DNA of 64,000 bases from Rubrivivax sp. (GTDB lineage: Bacteria; Pseudomonadota; Gammaproteobacteria; Burkholderiales; Burkholderiaceae_C), in the NCBI GenBank assembly GCA_027485165.1, contig JAIXRN010000043.1:26312-90311 (forward strand), given 5' to 3'. Position numbers and translations under genes: made by a program. Each line of letters begins with the position of its first letter. The stretch's first letter is position 1. Positions 47,065-56,700 of the stretch are shown here, piece after piece. Under the pieces are notes generated by a model. The model did not search any database. It was given only the letters and a program-made list of their open reading frames with translations, and was not told where the DNA came from.

Positions 47065-48564
47065 ATGCCTGCAGCTTCTTCCAACATGCGTTTTTGGTGT
47101 GACATGAGCCTGGAATGCATCCGGCGCGACCACACCCCCGACCTGAGCGCTGGCGACCAGCGCGGCCCCTTCCTGTCGGCCCGAGCCTTGGGCATGGCCC
47201 TGGCGGCCCTGCATGACGGCTACCAGGTGGCCAGCGGCGGCGCCGGCCTGCTGAACGTGGCCGTGCCCGCGGCCCTGCCCATGGCCGGCGCGAGCTGGGC
47301 CGAGATGGCCGGCGCCGCGGCCTGTGCCCAGGTGCTGCGCCTGCGCTACCCCAACCAGAGCCACCTGCTGGAACCGGCCTGGTCGCATTGGGTCGAGCAG
47401 ACCCAGGCCAATGCCAGCAGCCGGGCCGCGAGGGACGCTGAAGCCGCTGGCCGCGCCTACGGCACAGCCGTGCACCAGCTGGGCATCACCGACCCCGCCG
47501 CCGCCCAGGCCAACAGCTACAGCCCCAGCGGTGCCAACTACACCCACATCGCCCCGCCCACCCAGCCCACCCAGGGCTATGCGGGCGGCCAGTGGGGCCT
47601 TGAAGCCACGCCGCTGCGCGTGCAGCGCATCGCCGGTTTTCCGCCGCCCCCGGGGCGTCTGTCGGCCATTCAGGTGGTGCCCACCCAGCACTACCGCGAC
47701 GACTTCGCGCGTGTGGCCGAAAAAGGCAAGCTCGACCGTTCGCCTGCCATCGCCACCGACCGCACTCTGGGCGAAGAGCTGATCGGCATCGCCTGGGGCT
47801 ACGACGGCCCGAACGAACTGGGCACGCCGCCGCGCTTGTATATGCAAGTGGTGCTGGCCGTGCTGGACCAGATCGACGCCGCTTCACCGGGCGTGCTGTC
47901 GCCTGCCGACGAACTGGCCATCCTGGCCGGCGCGGCCGTGGCCATGGCCGATGCCGGCATCCATGCCTGGTACTACAAGTATTCGCCCGAACACATGATG
48001 TGGCGCCCCGCGGTCGGCATCCGCCAGGCGGTGGCCGGCAACGGTGCGGCAGACCCCAATTTCCTGCCGCTGGGCCGGCCCGACACCAACGGTTCGGGCG
48101 TGGGGCTGACGCCCGACTTCCCGGCCTACCCGTCAGGCCACGCCACCTTCGGCGCGGCAGCGTTCCAGATGCTGCGCCTGCAGTTGGCTCAGCGGGGCGT
48201 CGCCAGCTTCGACCCCGAGGGTGTGGACAGCGTGGCTTTCAGCTTCGTGTCGGACGAATTCGACGGCCGCAACAAAGACCCGCGCACCCGCCAGCCGCGC
48301 GACCACATCACCCTGGGCCTGGGCAGCCTGTGGCAGGCCATCGTCGACAACTCGGTCAGCCGCGTCTACCTGGGCGTGCACTGGCAGTTCGACGGCATCA
48401 CCACGCGCAACGCCGCGAACACCGACGACGAGTTCGGCCTGCCGGCCACGCCCAGCGTGCTGGGCCGCACTGGCGGCGTCTGGCTGGGGGCGCAGATCGC
48501 CAACGACCTGGCCGCGCAGATGGGCGTGTCGGCGGCGACGATCGCCGCGTCGCGGATGGCCTGA
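47065..48564 (+). CDS. Vanadium-dependent haloperoxidase/PAP2-family protein
   Basis: 499 residues from ATG 47065. The vanadate/phosphate-binding triad is visible as 'KYSPEHMMWRP' (Lys and Arg), 'YPSGHATFG' (Ser, Gly and His) and 'SRVYLGVHWQFD' (Arg and His). The large helical N-terminal half fits vanadium haloperoxidases rather than small PAP2 phosphatases. No signal peptide or Tat motif is visible. Substrate is unknown. It converges on the MATE gene with 33 bases between stops. Confidence 0.87.
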   Translation: MPAASSNMRFWCDMSLECIRRDHTPDLSAGDQRGPFLSARALGMALAALHDGYQVASGGAGLLNVAVPAALPMAGASWAEMAGAAACAQVLRLRYPNQSHLLEPAWSHWVEQTQANASSRAARDAEAAGRAYGTAVHQLGITDPAAAQANSYSPSGANYTHIAPPTQPTQGYAGGQWGLEATPLRVQRIAGFPPPPGRLSAIQVVPTQHYRDDFARVAEKGKLDRSPAIATDRTLGEELIGIAWGYDGPNELGTPPRLYMQVVLAVLDQIDAASPGVLSPADELAILAGAAVAMADAGIHAWYYKYSPEHMMWRPAVGIRQAVAGNGAADPNFLPLGRPDTNGSGVGLTPDFPAYPSGHATFGAAAFQMLRLQLAQRGVASFDPEGVDSVAFSFVSDEFDGRNKDPRTRQPRDHITLGLGSLWQAIVDNSVSRVYLGVHWQFDGITTRNAANTDDEFGLPATPSVLGRTGGVWLGAQIANDLAAQMGVSAATIAASRMA

Positions 48565-48597
48565 TCGGCAGGCCGGCCCTGCCGGGTGGCCTTGCGC

Positions 48598-49983
48598 TTA
48601 GACCGCAGGCACCGGCTGGGCCGCGCTGGCGCGCAGCACCCAGGCCATGAAGCCCGTGAGCAGCGCGCCGGCCACCACCAGCCCGGCGGTGGCCGCCACC
48701 CAGTAGCCCGGCGCGCCCTGCAGCGCGGGCGGCACCCCGCCGCCGATGTTGAAGGCCAGCAGCGTGCCGCCGCCCAGGCCCACGCCCCAGAGCGCGGCCA
48801 CGTAGATCAGCACTGGCACCGTGGCGATGCGGTAGGCGCGCAGCACGGCGGCGGTGATGGCCTGCACCGCATCGGCCAGGTGAAAGATCACCAGCCAGGC
48901 GATCAGCGGTAGCGCGGCGGCGATGACGATGCGGTCGCCGGTGTAGAGCCCGAGCACGGCTTCGCGCCCCAGGTAGACGCCGATGCCCATCAGCAGCGCC
49001 ACGGCCAGGCCCAGGGCCAGGCTGTGCCAGGCCAGGCCGCGGGCGTCGGCCGGGTCGCCGGCGCCGATGCGCTGCGCCACCAGCGTGCCGCTGGCCATGC
49101 CGATGGCCATCGGCACCATGAACATCAGCGACACGAGGTTGATGACCACCTGGTGCCCGGCCACCGCGGTGGTGCCGATGCGGGTGATGAAGAGGGCCAT
49201 GAAGGAAAAGGCCGTCACCTCGACCAGGATGGTGGCACCCATCGGAATGCCCAGCTTCAGCTGCGCCAGCAGGGCCGGCCGGCTGGGTGCGTCCAGGCTG
49301 CGGCCGGTGATGTGGAACGGGGTGTAGAACGGGTCGCGCCGCAAAGTCAGCCAGGCCAGGCCGAGCTGGCCCCACATGCAGATGGCGGTGGCGATGCCGC
49401 AGCCCAGCACGCCCATGGCGGGCAGGCCGAGCGTTGGCGCGCCGAACACCAGCAGCGCTGTCAGCGGCAGCTTCAGCGCCAGGCCGCCCAGCTGCAGCAG
49501 CATCACCGCCTTGGGGCGCGAGACAGCGTTGTTGAAGCCGCGGTAGACGGCAAACAGCATCGACGCGGGCAGCGAAAAGGCCAGCGCGAGCAAGTAGCCG
49601 CGCACCTTGTCGCCGACCTCGGGCGTGGCCTGCGCCAGCGCCAGGAAGGGCCCGGGAAAGGCCAGCAGCGAGCAGCCCAGCACCGACACCCCCAGCGCCA
49701 CCCATACCGCCTGGTGCACCTGGCGCCCGGCCTGCGCCAGCTGCCCAGCGCCAAACAGCTGCCCGACGATGGGCCCCAGCGCCATCACGACCCCCATGAA
49801 GCCGATGAAGATGGTGATGTAGGCCGCCCCGCCCACCGCCAGCGCGGCCAGGTCGGCCGCGGCATAGCGCGCCACCATCACCGTGTCGACCGTGCTGAAG
49901 GCCAGCACCGCCAACTGGCCCACCAGCACCGGCCACGCCAGGGGCACGATGCGCCTGGCGCTGTGCAGGAAGCCGGGTGTCAT
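48598..49983 (-). CDS. MATE-family multidrug/sodium antiporter
   Basis: 461 residues with about 12 hydrophobic segments in two similar halves. Family motifs include 'LAWPVLVGQLAVLAFSTVDTVMVAR' (first helix pair) and 'MGATILVEVTAFSFMALFITRIG' at the start of the second half. It resembles NorM/YdhE inner-membrane exporters of cationic compounds. ATG 49983 overlaps the upstream gene stop by 4 bases. Confidence 0.9.
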   Translation of the reverse strand: MTPGFLHSARRIVPLAWPVLVGQLAVLAFSTVDTVMVARYAAADLAALAVGGAAYITIFIGFMGVVMALGPIVGQLFGAGQLAQAGRQVHQAVWVALGVSVLGCSLLAFPGPFLALAQATPEVGDKVRGYLLALAFSLPASMLFAVYRGFNNAVSRPKAVMLLQLGGLALKLPLTALLVFGAPTLGLPAMGVLGCGIATAICMWGQLGLAWLTLRRDPFYTPFHITGRSLDAPSRPALLAQLKLGIPMGATILVEVTAFSFMALFITRIGTTAVAGHQVVINLVSLMFMVPMAIGMASGTLVAQRIGAGDPADARGLAWHSLALGLAVALLMGIGVYLGREAVLGLYTGDRIVIAAALPLIAWLVIFHLADAVQAITAAVLRAYRIATVPVLIYVAALWGVGLGGGTLLAFNIGGGVPPALQGAPGYWVAATAGLVVAGALLTGFMAWVLRASAAQPVPAV

Positions 49984-50477
49984 GCGGCCTGCTGGCCGCT
50001 GGCGGGGGCGGCCTGCTGGCCGCTGTCAGGCACGGCCTGCTGGCCGCCGTCCGCGCTGCTGCCCGCTGCCCGGCCTTCACGGGCACGTTCGGCATAGCGG
50101 TTGAAGCGCCAGGCCGTGCCTTCCATGGTGATGCGGCGCCACACGCTGCGCTTTTCGCCCGGGCTGAAGGCGGGCCAGTGCTGCACTTCGTCGAAGCTGC
50201 GGCCGCAGCCCTTGCAGACGGCGTCGCCCTGGCTCGTACTGCAGATCGCGATGCAGGGCGCGTCGGGCGTGCTGGCGTACCAGGCCAGCCAGGCGGCCTG
50301 TGCCTTGGCCGGCATGGTGGCTTCGTCGCACAACGGTTCGCGGTAGTACACCATCAGGGCGTAGACCTCGGACAGCGCGCGCACCTCGGCGCAGGCGGTG
50401 ATGCCGTCGGGCGAAGGCGAACGGTCGCGCCACCAGTTGATGGCGGCTTCGATGTCGGTGATGTGGATGCCGGCCAT
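49980..50477 (-). CDS. DUF3717/DUF1289 two-domain protein
   Basis: 165 residues from ATG 50477. The N-terminal part ('ITDIEAAINWWRDRSP') is DUF3717-like. The central part has four cysteines in 'DAPCIAICSTSQGDAVCKGCGR', split here as CIAIC and CKGCGR, the DUF1289 pattern that probably binds a metal. The C-terminus is three copies of an 8-residue SGQQAAPA-like unit. Function unknown. Confidence 0.8.
   Translation of the reverse strand: MAGIHITDIEAAINWWRDRSPSPDGITACAEVRALSEVYALMVYYREPLCDEATMPAKAQAAWLAWYASTPDAPCIAICSTSQGDAVCKGCGRSFDEVQHWPAFSPGEKRSVWRRITMEGTAWRFNRYAERAREGRAAGSSADGGQQAVPDSGQQAAPASGQQAA
49984..50049 (-). repeat. 24-bp tandem repeat, about three copies
   Basis: On the + strand, GCGGCCTGCTGGCCGCT-like blocks recur every 24 bases and encode the GQQAxPxS tail of the DUF3717/DUF1289 protein. 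Each block also contains a GGCCTGCTGGCC palindrome-like core. The period is a multiple of three, so copy-number changes stay in frame. Confidence 0.75.
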
Positions 50478-50592
50478 GGGGTTGCGTCGCAGGGGGCGGA
50501 AGTGTACCCAGGGGGCGGCGACAGCCCCACGGTGGGCTTGGAATGCCGAGGTGCGTAGAGTCAAGTGAATCCGTGGATTGCAGGAGATGACG

Positions 50593-51624
50593 ATGCGTTT
50601 GAAACACCTCCGCGGCTTTGCCGCTGCTGCATTGCTGGCCTGCCTGGGCGCGGCCCAGGCGCAGTGGGCATCGGCCATCAACCGGCCGGCGTTTTCCAGC
50701 TACGACACCGGCCTGTTCCTGAACGATTTCGACGCCGGCACTTCTGTGCGCCTGGGCAGCTTCGATGCCTACGGCATCCCGTCTGCCAGTGCGCCCGGTT
50801 TCCGCGGCCTGGCGGGCGACGACGCCAGCCGACGCTTCTTCGGCATTTCCGACCAGCAAGCCCTGGGCACCACGCTCACGAACCTGTACAGCGTGGGCTA
50901 CGACGGCAGCGCCAGCTTCGTCAGCCGGCCCTACCAGGCACTGCCGGGCGGCCCGGCTTATATGCAGCTCAATGGCGTGGCCTACGACACCACGCGCGGC
51001 GAGCTCTATGTCTATCGCAACCTGGGGCAGAACCTGACCGGCTCGCTGGGCGGCTGGATCCAGGGCGGGCTGTTCCGCGTCAACCTGGCCAGCGGGCTGA
51101 TGACGCCCACCACCCTGGTAGGTCCGGCCCAGGGGACGAACCCGCTGAACGTGCGCGGCATCGCCTACGACGCCATCACCGACCGCATCTACGTTTCGCA
51201 GGGCGGCAGCGGTGCGCCGGTGGAGGTGTTTTCCTGGAACCCGGCCAATGGCGCCACGCAGTCGGTGCTGAACCTCACCACGCTGGGCTACGCCGACAGC
51301 CGGCCGCCCATCATCGGCGCCGGTGGCGGGCGGCTGGTGCTGCTGTCCCAGGCCCAGGGTCACCTGGGCGGCTTCCACCGCGAATTCGATTTGCTCACGC
51401 GCAGCTTCACGGGCGAAACGGTGGCCACGCCCTACGGCCCCTACGGCCTGTTTGCCAACAGCCCGGTGATTCCATCCGGCGGTGTGGCCTTCGCGCCCAG
51501 CCTGGCGGTGCCTGAACCGGCGTCGGCACTGCTGCTGGCCGCTGGCGGCCTGGCCCTGCTGGCCTGGCGGCGCAAGCGCGCGGGCGTTCAGGCCGGCCCG
51601 GCCGCGGCTTCGGCTGGCGTATAG
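50593..51624 (+). CDS. PEP-CTERM sorted exported protein
   Basis: 343 residues from ATG 50593, six bases after an AGGAG site; ATG 50587 lies within that site. Signal peptide (residues 1 to ~23, ending AQAQ). The body is a DUF4394-like series of beta-repeats with 'RGIAYDAITDRIYVS' and 'NGVAYDTTRGELYVY'. The C-terminus is a textbook PEP-CTERM: 'VPEPASALLLAAGG', a hydrophobic helix and 'RRKR'. It should be cleaved and anchored or released by an exosortase encoded elsewhere, usually linked to exopolysaccharide. Confidence 0.87.
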   Translation: MRLKHLRGFAAAALLACLGAAQAQWASAINRPAFSSYDTGLFLNDFDAGTSVRLGSFDAYGIPSASAPGFRGLAGDDASRRFFGISDQQALGTTLTNLYSVGYDGSASFVSRPYQALPGGPAYMQLNGVAYDTTRGELYVYRNLGQNLTGSLGGWIQGGLFRVNLASGLMTPTTLVGPAQGTNPLNVRGIAYDAITDRIYVSQGGSGAPVEVFSWNPANGATQSVLNLTTLGYADSRPPIIGAGGGRLVLLSQAQGHLGGFHREFDLLTRSFTGETVATPYGPYGLFANSPVIPSGGVAFAPSLAVPEPASALLLAAGGLALLAWRRKRAGVQAGPAAASAGV

Positions 51625-51800
51625 CCGGCTTCGGCCAGCCTGGCGGCCACCGCAACGCGGCTGGCCTGGGTTTGCACCAGCACGCGCTGCGTGGCCAGGT
51701 CCACCTGAACGGTGGCCTGCGGGTCGGCTTGGTACACGGCTTCAGTGACGGCGCGCACGCAGTGGCCGCAGCTGATGTTGGGGATCGTGAATTCGAGCAT
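51588..51800 (-). CDS. Heavy-metal-associated (HMA) domain protein, CopZ-like
   Basis: 70 residues from ATG 51800. The fold pattern 'MLEFTIPNISCGHCVRAVTEAV' (here split as strand, then metal loop SCGHC) and 'VQVDLATQRVLVQ' marks a small copper chaperone. Its last 12 codons overlap the end of the convergent PEP-CTERM gene by 37 bases. No P-type ATPase gene is nearby. Confidence 0.85.
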   Translation of the reverse strand: MLEFTIPNISCGHCVRAVTEAVYQADPQATVQVDLATQRVLVQTQASRVAVAARLAEAGYTPAEAAAGPA

Positions 51801-51829
51801 CGGGCTGTCCTGCAAGGCTTGCGTAGGGT

Positions 51830-52792
51830 TCACGGACCGGGCGCTGCCAGACCCAGGAAGGCCTGCACCGCCGCTACCGTGGCGGCCGGGTCTTCTTCCT
51901 GCGGTACATGGCCCAGCGCGGGGAACACCTGCCGCTGGCTGCCGGGGATTCTGCGCTGCAGGTCTTCGCCCACCGCCGGCGGGATCAGCCGGTCGCGACC
52001 GCCCCAGAGGATGAGCGTGGGCACGGCAATCTGCCCCAGCCGGCTGGCCGCAGCGCCGGGTTCCAGCTGCCGCAAGCGCAGGCCCAGCGCGCGCCGGTTG
52101 CCTTCGCGCAGCGTGAGCTGGTAGTAGCGGTCTACCAGTTCAGGCGTGACGCGGGCCGGGTCGCCATAGACCGACACCACGCTGGCCGCCACCAGTTCGC
52201 GCGGCAGGATGCTTTCGCTCAGTGTGCTGAAGACCGGCAGCCGCGCCAGGATGAAGCCCAGCGGGATGTGTTCGGGCTGGAAGTCCAGGCCGGATGCATC
52301 CACCAGCACCAGGCGCGTCACGCGCTCGGGCGCCAGCGTGGCGGCGCGCCAGGCGATCTCGCCGCCCAGCGAATTGCCGGCCAGCACGGCGCGCTGCACC
52401 TGCAGCCGGTCCAGCAGGTCCAGCACGAAGCGGGCATAGGTGTCGCCGCGGTAGTCATCGGCCGCGTACTCGCCGGCGAAGGGCCCGGTCAGGCCGAAGC
52501 CGGGCAGGTCGATGCGGATCACCCGGCGCTGCTTCTTCAGCGCCTGGGCCCAGCCGTCCCAGGTGTGCAGGCTGGCGGACGTGCCGTGCAGCAGCACGAT
52601 GGGTTCGGGGTCGCTGCGCGGCCCTTCGTCGCGGATGTGCACCACCAGGCCGCGCACGGCGATGAAGTCTGAAGGCGGCGCGGCCCAGCGCGCCACCAGG
52701 CCTTCGGCGGGCACTTCGGGTGCGCGCGACACCGCCAGCAGCAGGGCCGTGAGGATCAGCAGGGCGCCCAGCAGGCGCGGCAGCCACTTCAT
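51830..52792 (-). CDS. Membrane-anchored alpha/beta hydrolase
   Basis: 320 residues from ATG 52792, which overlaps the trhO stop by 4 bases. An N-terminal hydrophobic anchor (~5-22) precedes the hydrolase fold: 'IVLLHGTSASLHTWD', nucleophile elbow GNSLGG (Ser), acid in 'LWGGRDRLIPP' and His in 'FPALGHVPQEEDP'. It faces the periplasm if the anchor is a signal anchor. Substrate unknown. Confidence 0.85.
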   Translation of the reverse strand: MKWLPRLLGALLILTALLLAVSRAPEVPAEGLVARWAAPPSDFIAVRGLVVHIRDEGPRSDPEPIVLLHGTSASLHTWDGWAQALKKQRRVIRIDLPGFGLTGPFAGEYAADDYRGDTYARFVLDLLDRLQVQRAVLAGNSLGGEIAWRAATLAPERVTRLVLVDASGLDFQPEHIPLGFILARLPVFSTLSESILPRELVAASVVSVYGDPARVTPELVDRYYQLTLREGNRRALGLRLRQLEPGAAASRLGQIAVPTLILWGGRDRLIPPAVGEDLQRRIPGSQRQVFPALGHVPQEEDPAATVAAVQAFLGLAAPGP

Positions 52793-53574
52793 GGCGGGCT
52801 GGCGGGCGCCCCGGTGAGGGTCTGGGCGGGCGACAGGTCGGGCGCCAGCGCCGCGCGCTCGTCGAACACCACGCAGTCGCCGCGCCAGTGCGGGGCGCTG
52901 CCGCCAGCGGCCTGGCTTTCGAAGTAGCGCAGCACGCCGCCATCCAGCTGCAGCACGTGGGGCAGGCCCTGGGCGGCCATCCACAGCGCGGCCTTTTCGC
53001 AGCGGATGCCGCCAGTGCAGTAGCTGACCACGGTCTTGCCCTGCAGCTGCTGGCCGTGGGCCGCCAGTGCGGCAGGAAAGTCGCTGAAGCGGGACAGGCG
53101 CCAGTCGATGGCGCCTTCGAAGGCCCCAGCGTCGACTTCGAAGGCATTGCGGGTGTCCAGCAGGGCCAGCGGCCGCCCGGCGTCGCAGTGGCCCTGGCGC
53201 AGCCAGCGCGCCAGCGTGGCGGCGTCCACCGCCGGGGCGCGCCCGGCCTGGGGCTGCACAGCCGGCTGGTTCATGCGGATGATCTCGGGCTTGTGCTTCA
53301 CGCGCAGGTGGCGGAAGGGCAGGGCGGCGGCCTGGCTGTGCTTGATGTCCAGGCCGGCGAAGCGCGTGTCGCGCTGCAAGGCCTGCAGCCAGCCCCGCAG
53401 GCTGGCCGGCGCGCCGGCCAAGGTGAAGTTGATGCCCTCGTCCGCCAGCAGCAGGGTGCCCTTCAGGCCTGCGGCGCTGGCACTGGCGTGCAGGCTGTCG
53501 CGCAGCGCGGCCGTGTCGGCGATGGGCACAAAGCGGTAGGCGGCGGCAATGGCGACGGGAAGTTCAGACAGCAC
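52789..53574 (-). CDS. trhO: tRNA uridine(34) hydroxylase TrhO (rhodanese-like)
   Basis: 261 residues. The N-terminal domain ('GLKGTLLLADEGINFTLAG') and rhodanese domain with the active-site loop 'YCTGGIRCEKAA' match the TrhO/YceA family, which makes 5-hydroxyuridine at tRNA wobble position 34. The C-terminal region after the rhodanese domain is shorter than in E. coli TrhO. It is the first gene of a two-gene minus-strand unit with the hydrolase. Confidence 0.9.
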   Translation of the reverse strand: MLSELPVAIAAAYRFVPIADTAALRDSLHASASAAGLKGTLLLADEGINFTLAGAPASLRGWLQALQRDTRFAGLDIKHSQAAALPFRHLRVKHKPEIIRMNQPAVQPQAGRAPAVDAATLARWLRQGHCDAGRPLALLDTRNAFEVDAGAFEGAIDWRLSRFSDFPAALAAHGQQLQGKTVVSYCTGGIRCEKAALWMAAQGLPHVLQLDGGVLRYFESQAAGGSAPHWRGDCVVFDERAALAPDLSPAQTLTGAPASPP

Positions 53575-53756
53575 GCCGGAATTGTAGGGAGCGGCTGCTG
53601 ATAATCGATTGGCGGCAATGGCCAGGGTGGCGGCACCGGCCCGTTCGCTGGCCGCGTGTCTGGCCCCTTGTCTTGGTCTTTGTCTGGCCGCCTCGCCCGC
53701 TTTCGCCGTTCCTGCTGCCCCTCGTACCGTTGTCCCTTGCCCCTCGTCCGCTACCC

Positions 53757-56700
53757 ATGTCTGCCGCTTTCGTCCACCTGCGCACCCACACCGAATACTC
53801 CGTCGTCGACGGCACCCTGCGCATCGACGCCGCCGCCGCCGCCGCGCGGGCCGACGGCCAGGGCGCGCTGGCCATCACCGACCTGAACAACCTCTTCGGC
53901 GCCGTCAAGCACTACAGTGCCTGCCGCAAGAAGGGCGTGAAGCCCTTGATCGGGGCCGATGTCTGGATGGAGTCCCCCGCCCAGGCCCCGGCAGCGCTGC
54001 AGCCCGCGCTGGGCGGCGGCACCGACAAAAACCCCAGCCGCTTACTGCTGCTGGTGCAGAACACCCGCGGCTACCTGAACCTGTGCGAACTACTGGCCCG
54101 TGCCTGGGTGGGCAACACCCAGCGCGGCCAGGCCTGGTTGCAATGGGCCTGGTTGCAGGAATTGGGCGAGGGCCTGATCTGCCTGTCGGGCGCCGACGGC
54201 GGCGCCGTCGGCATGGGCCTGCTGGCCGGCGACCCCGGGCGCGCGGCTTCGGTGGCGCGCCACCTGGCCAGCGTGTTTCCGCAGCGCTTCTACATCGAAC
54301 TGCAGCGTGCCGGGCTGGCCACGAACGAAGCCCATGTGCGCGCTGCCGTGCCACTGGCCGCAGAACTGGGCCTGCCGGTGGTGGCCACGCACCCCGTGCA
54401 GTTCCTGGAGGCCGAGGACTTCGAAGCCCACGAAGCCCGCGTCTGCGTGGCCGAAGGCGAGACCCTGGCCAACCCCAAGCGCGTCAAGCGCTTCAGCCGC
54501 GACCAGTACTTCAAGACCCAGGCCGAGATGGCCGCGCTGTTTGCCGACCTGCCCAGCGCGCTGGCCAACACGGTGGAAATTGCGCGCCGCTGCAGCCTGC
54601 AGCTGGTGCTGGGCAAGCCGCAACTGCCCGACTTCCCCACCCCCATCGTCGACGGCCGGCCCCAGCCGATCGAGGACTACTTCCGCCAGGCTTCCTTCCA
54701 GGGTCTGGAAAAGCGCCTGGCCGCGCTGTACCCCGACCCGGTGCGGCGTGACGCTGAACGCCCGCGTTATGTCGAGCGGCTGGAGTTCGAGATCCAGACG
54801 ATCCTGAAGATGGGCTTTCCGGGCTACTTCCTGATCGTCAGCGACTTCATCGTCTGGGCGCGCGACAACGGCTGCCCGGTGGGGCCGGGGCGCGGTTCGG
54901 GTGCAGGCAGCCTGGTGGCTTATGCGCTGCTGATCACCGACCTGGACCCGCTGCAATACAAGCTGCTGTTCGAGCGTTTCCTGAACCCCGAGCGCGTGTC
55001 GATGCCCGACTTCGACATCGACTTCTGCCAGGCCAACCGCGACCGCGTGATCGACTACGTCAAGGCCAAGTACGGGCGCGACGCGGTGAGCCAGATCGCC
55101 ACCTTCGGCACCATGGCCAGCAAGGCGGCATTGCGCGACGTGGGCCGCGTGCTGGGCATGGGCTACGGCCAGGTGGACAGCGTGGCCAAGCTGGTGCCTG
55201 GCCTGCCCGGCAAGACCTACACCCTGGCCCCGCTGCCCGCCGACCCGAAGGACGTGGACCCGGGCGTGATCTACGTGCGCAAGGAAGTGCCTGAACTCGA
55301 ACAGCGCGAAGCCGCCGAAGAAGAGGTGGCCGAACTGCTGCGCCTGGCGGTGCGGGTGGAAGGCATCGTGCGCAACGTCGGCATGCACGCCGGCGGCGTG
55401 CTGATCGCCCCGGGCAAGATCACCGACTTCTGCCCGCTGTACCAGCAGCCCGGCAGCGACAGCGCGGTCAGCCAGTACGACAAGGACGACGTCGAAGCCA
55501 TCGGCCTGGTGAAGTTCGACTTTCTGGGCCTGGCCACGCTGACCATTCTGGAACTGGCCAAGGACTTCATCCGCGCCCGGCGCCCGAACCGCAAGGACTT
55601 CAACTACGAGGCCGTGCCGCTGGACGATGCCAAGGTCTACCGCCTCTTCACCGACGGCCGCACCGAAGCCGTGTTCCAGTTTGAAAGCCGCGGCATGCAG
55701 GGCATGCTGCGCGAAGCGCGGCCCACGCGGCTGGAAGACCTGATCGCACTGAACGCCATGTTCCGCCCCGGGCCGATGGAGAACATCCCCAGCTTCTGCG
55801 CGCGCAAGAACGGCAAGGAACCGGTGGAGTACCCGCACCCGCTGCTGGGCCCGGTGCTGGAAGAAACCTACGGCATCTTCGTCTACCAGGAACAGGTGAT
55901 GGAAGCCGCGCGTGTGCTGGGCGGATACAGCCTGGGCGGCGCCGACCTGCTGCGCCGCGCGATGGGCAAGAAGAAGGCCGAGGAAATGGCCACGCAGCGC
56001 GCCATCTTCCGCGAAGGCGCGGCGGCCAAGAACATCGCGCCCGAGAAGGCCAACGAGGTCTTCGACCTGATGGAGAAGTTCGCGGGCTACGGCTTCAACA
56101 AGAGCCATGCTGCGGCTTATTCACTGCTGGCATACCACACGGCCTGGATCAAGGTGCACTGCACGGCGGAGTTTTTCGCCGCCAACATGACGATCGAAGC
56201 CGACAACACCGACAAGCTGAAGGTGCTGCTGGCCGACGCGAAGACCTTCGGCATCCGCTTCGAGCCGCCCGACGTGAACCGCGGCACCCATCGCTTCGAG
56301 CCCACCTCGGACTCGACGGTGCGCTATGGCCTGGGCGCGGTGAAAGGCACGGGGCAGAGCGCCATCGAGGCCATCGTGGCCGCACGCGAGGGCGCCAACG
56401 GCGAAGGCGGCGGCCCGTTCCGCAGCCTGTTCGACTTCTGCGCCCGCGTCGACAAGCAGAAGGTGAACAAGCGCGCCATCGAGGCGCTGGTGAAGGCCGG
56501 CGCCTTCGACAGCTTGCACCCGGACCGCGCGGTGCTGCTGGCCAGCGTGGGCCTGGCGATGGACTGGGCCGAGACCCAGGCCGCCAATGCGCTGCAGGTG
56601 GGCCTGTTCGACTTCGGCCCCGATGAGGCCGGCGGCCACGGCAGCAGCAGCCAGGAACCGGCCCTGGTGCATGTGGCGCCATGGGACGTGCGAGAGAAGC

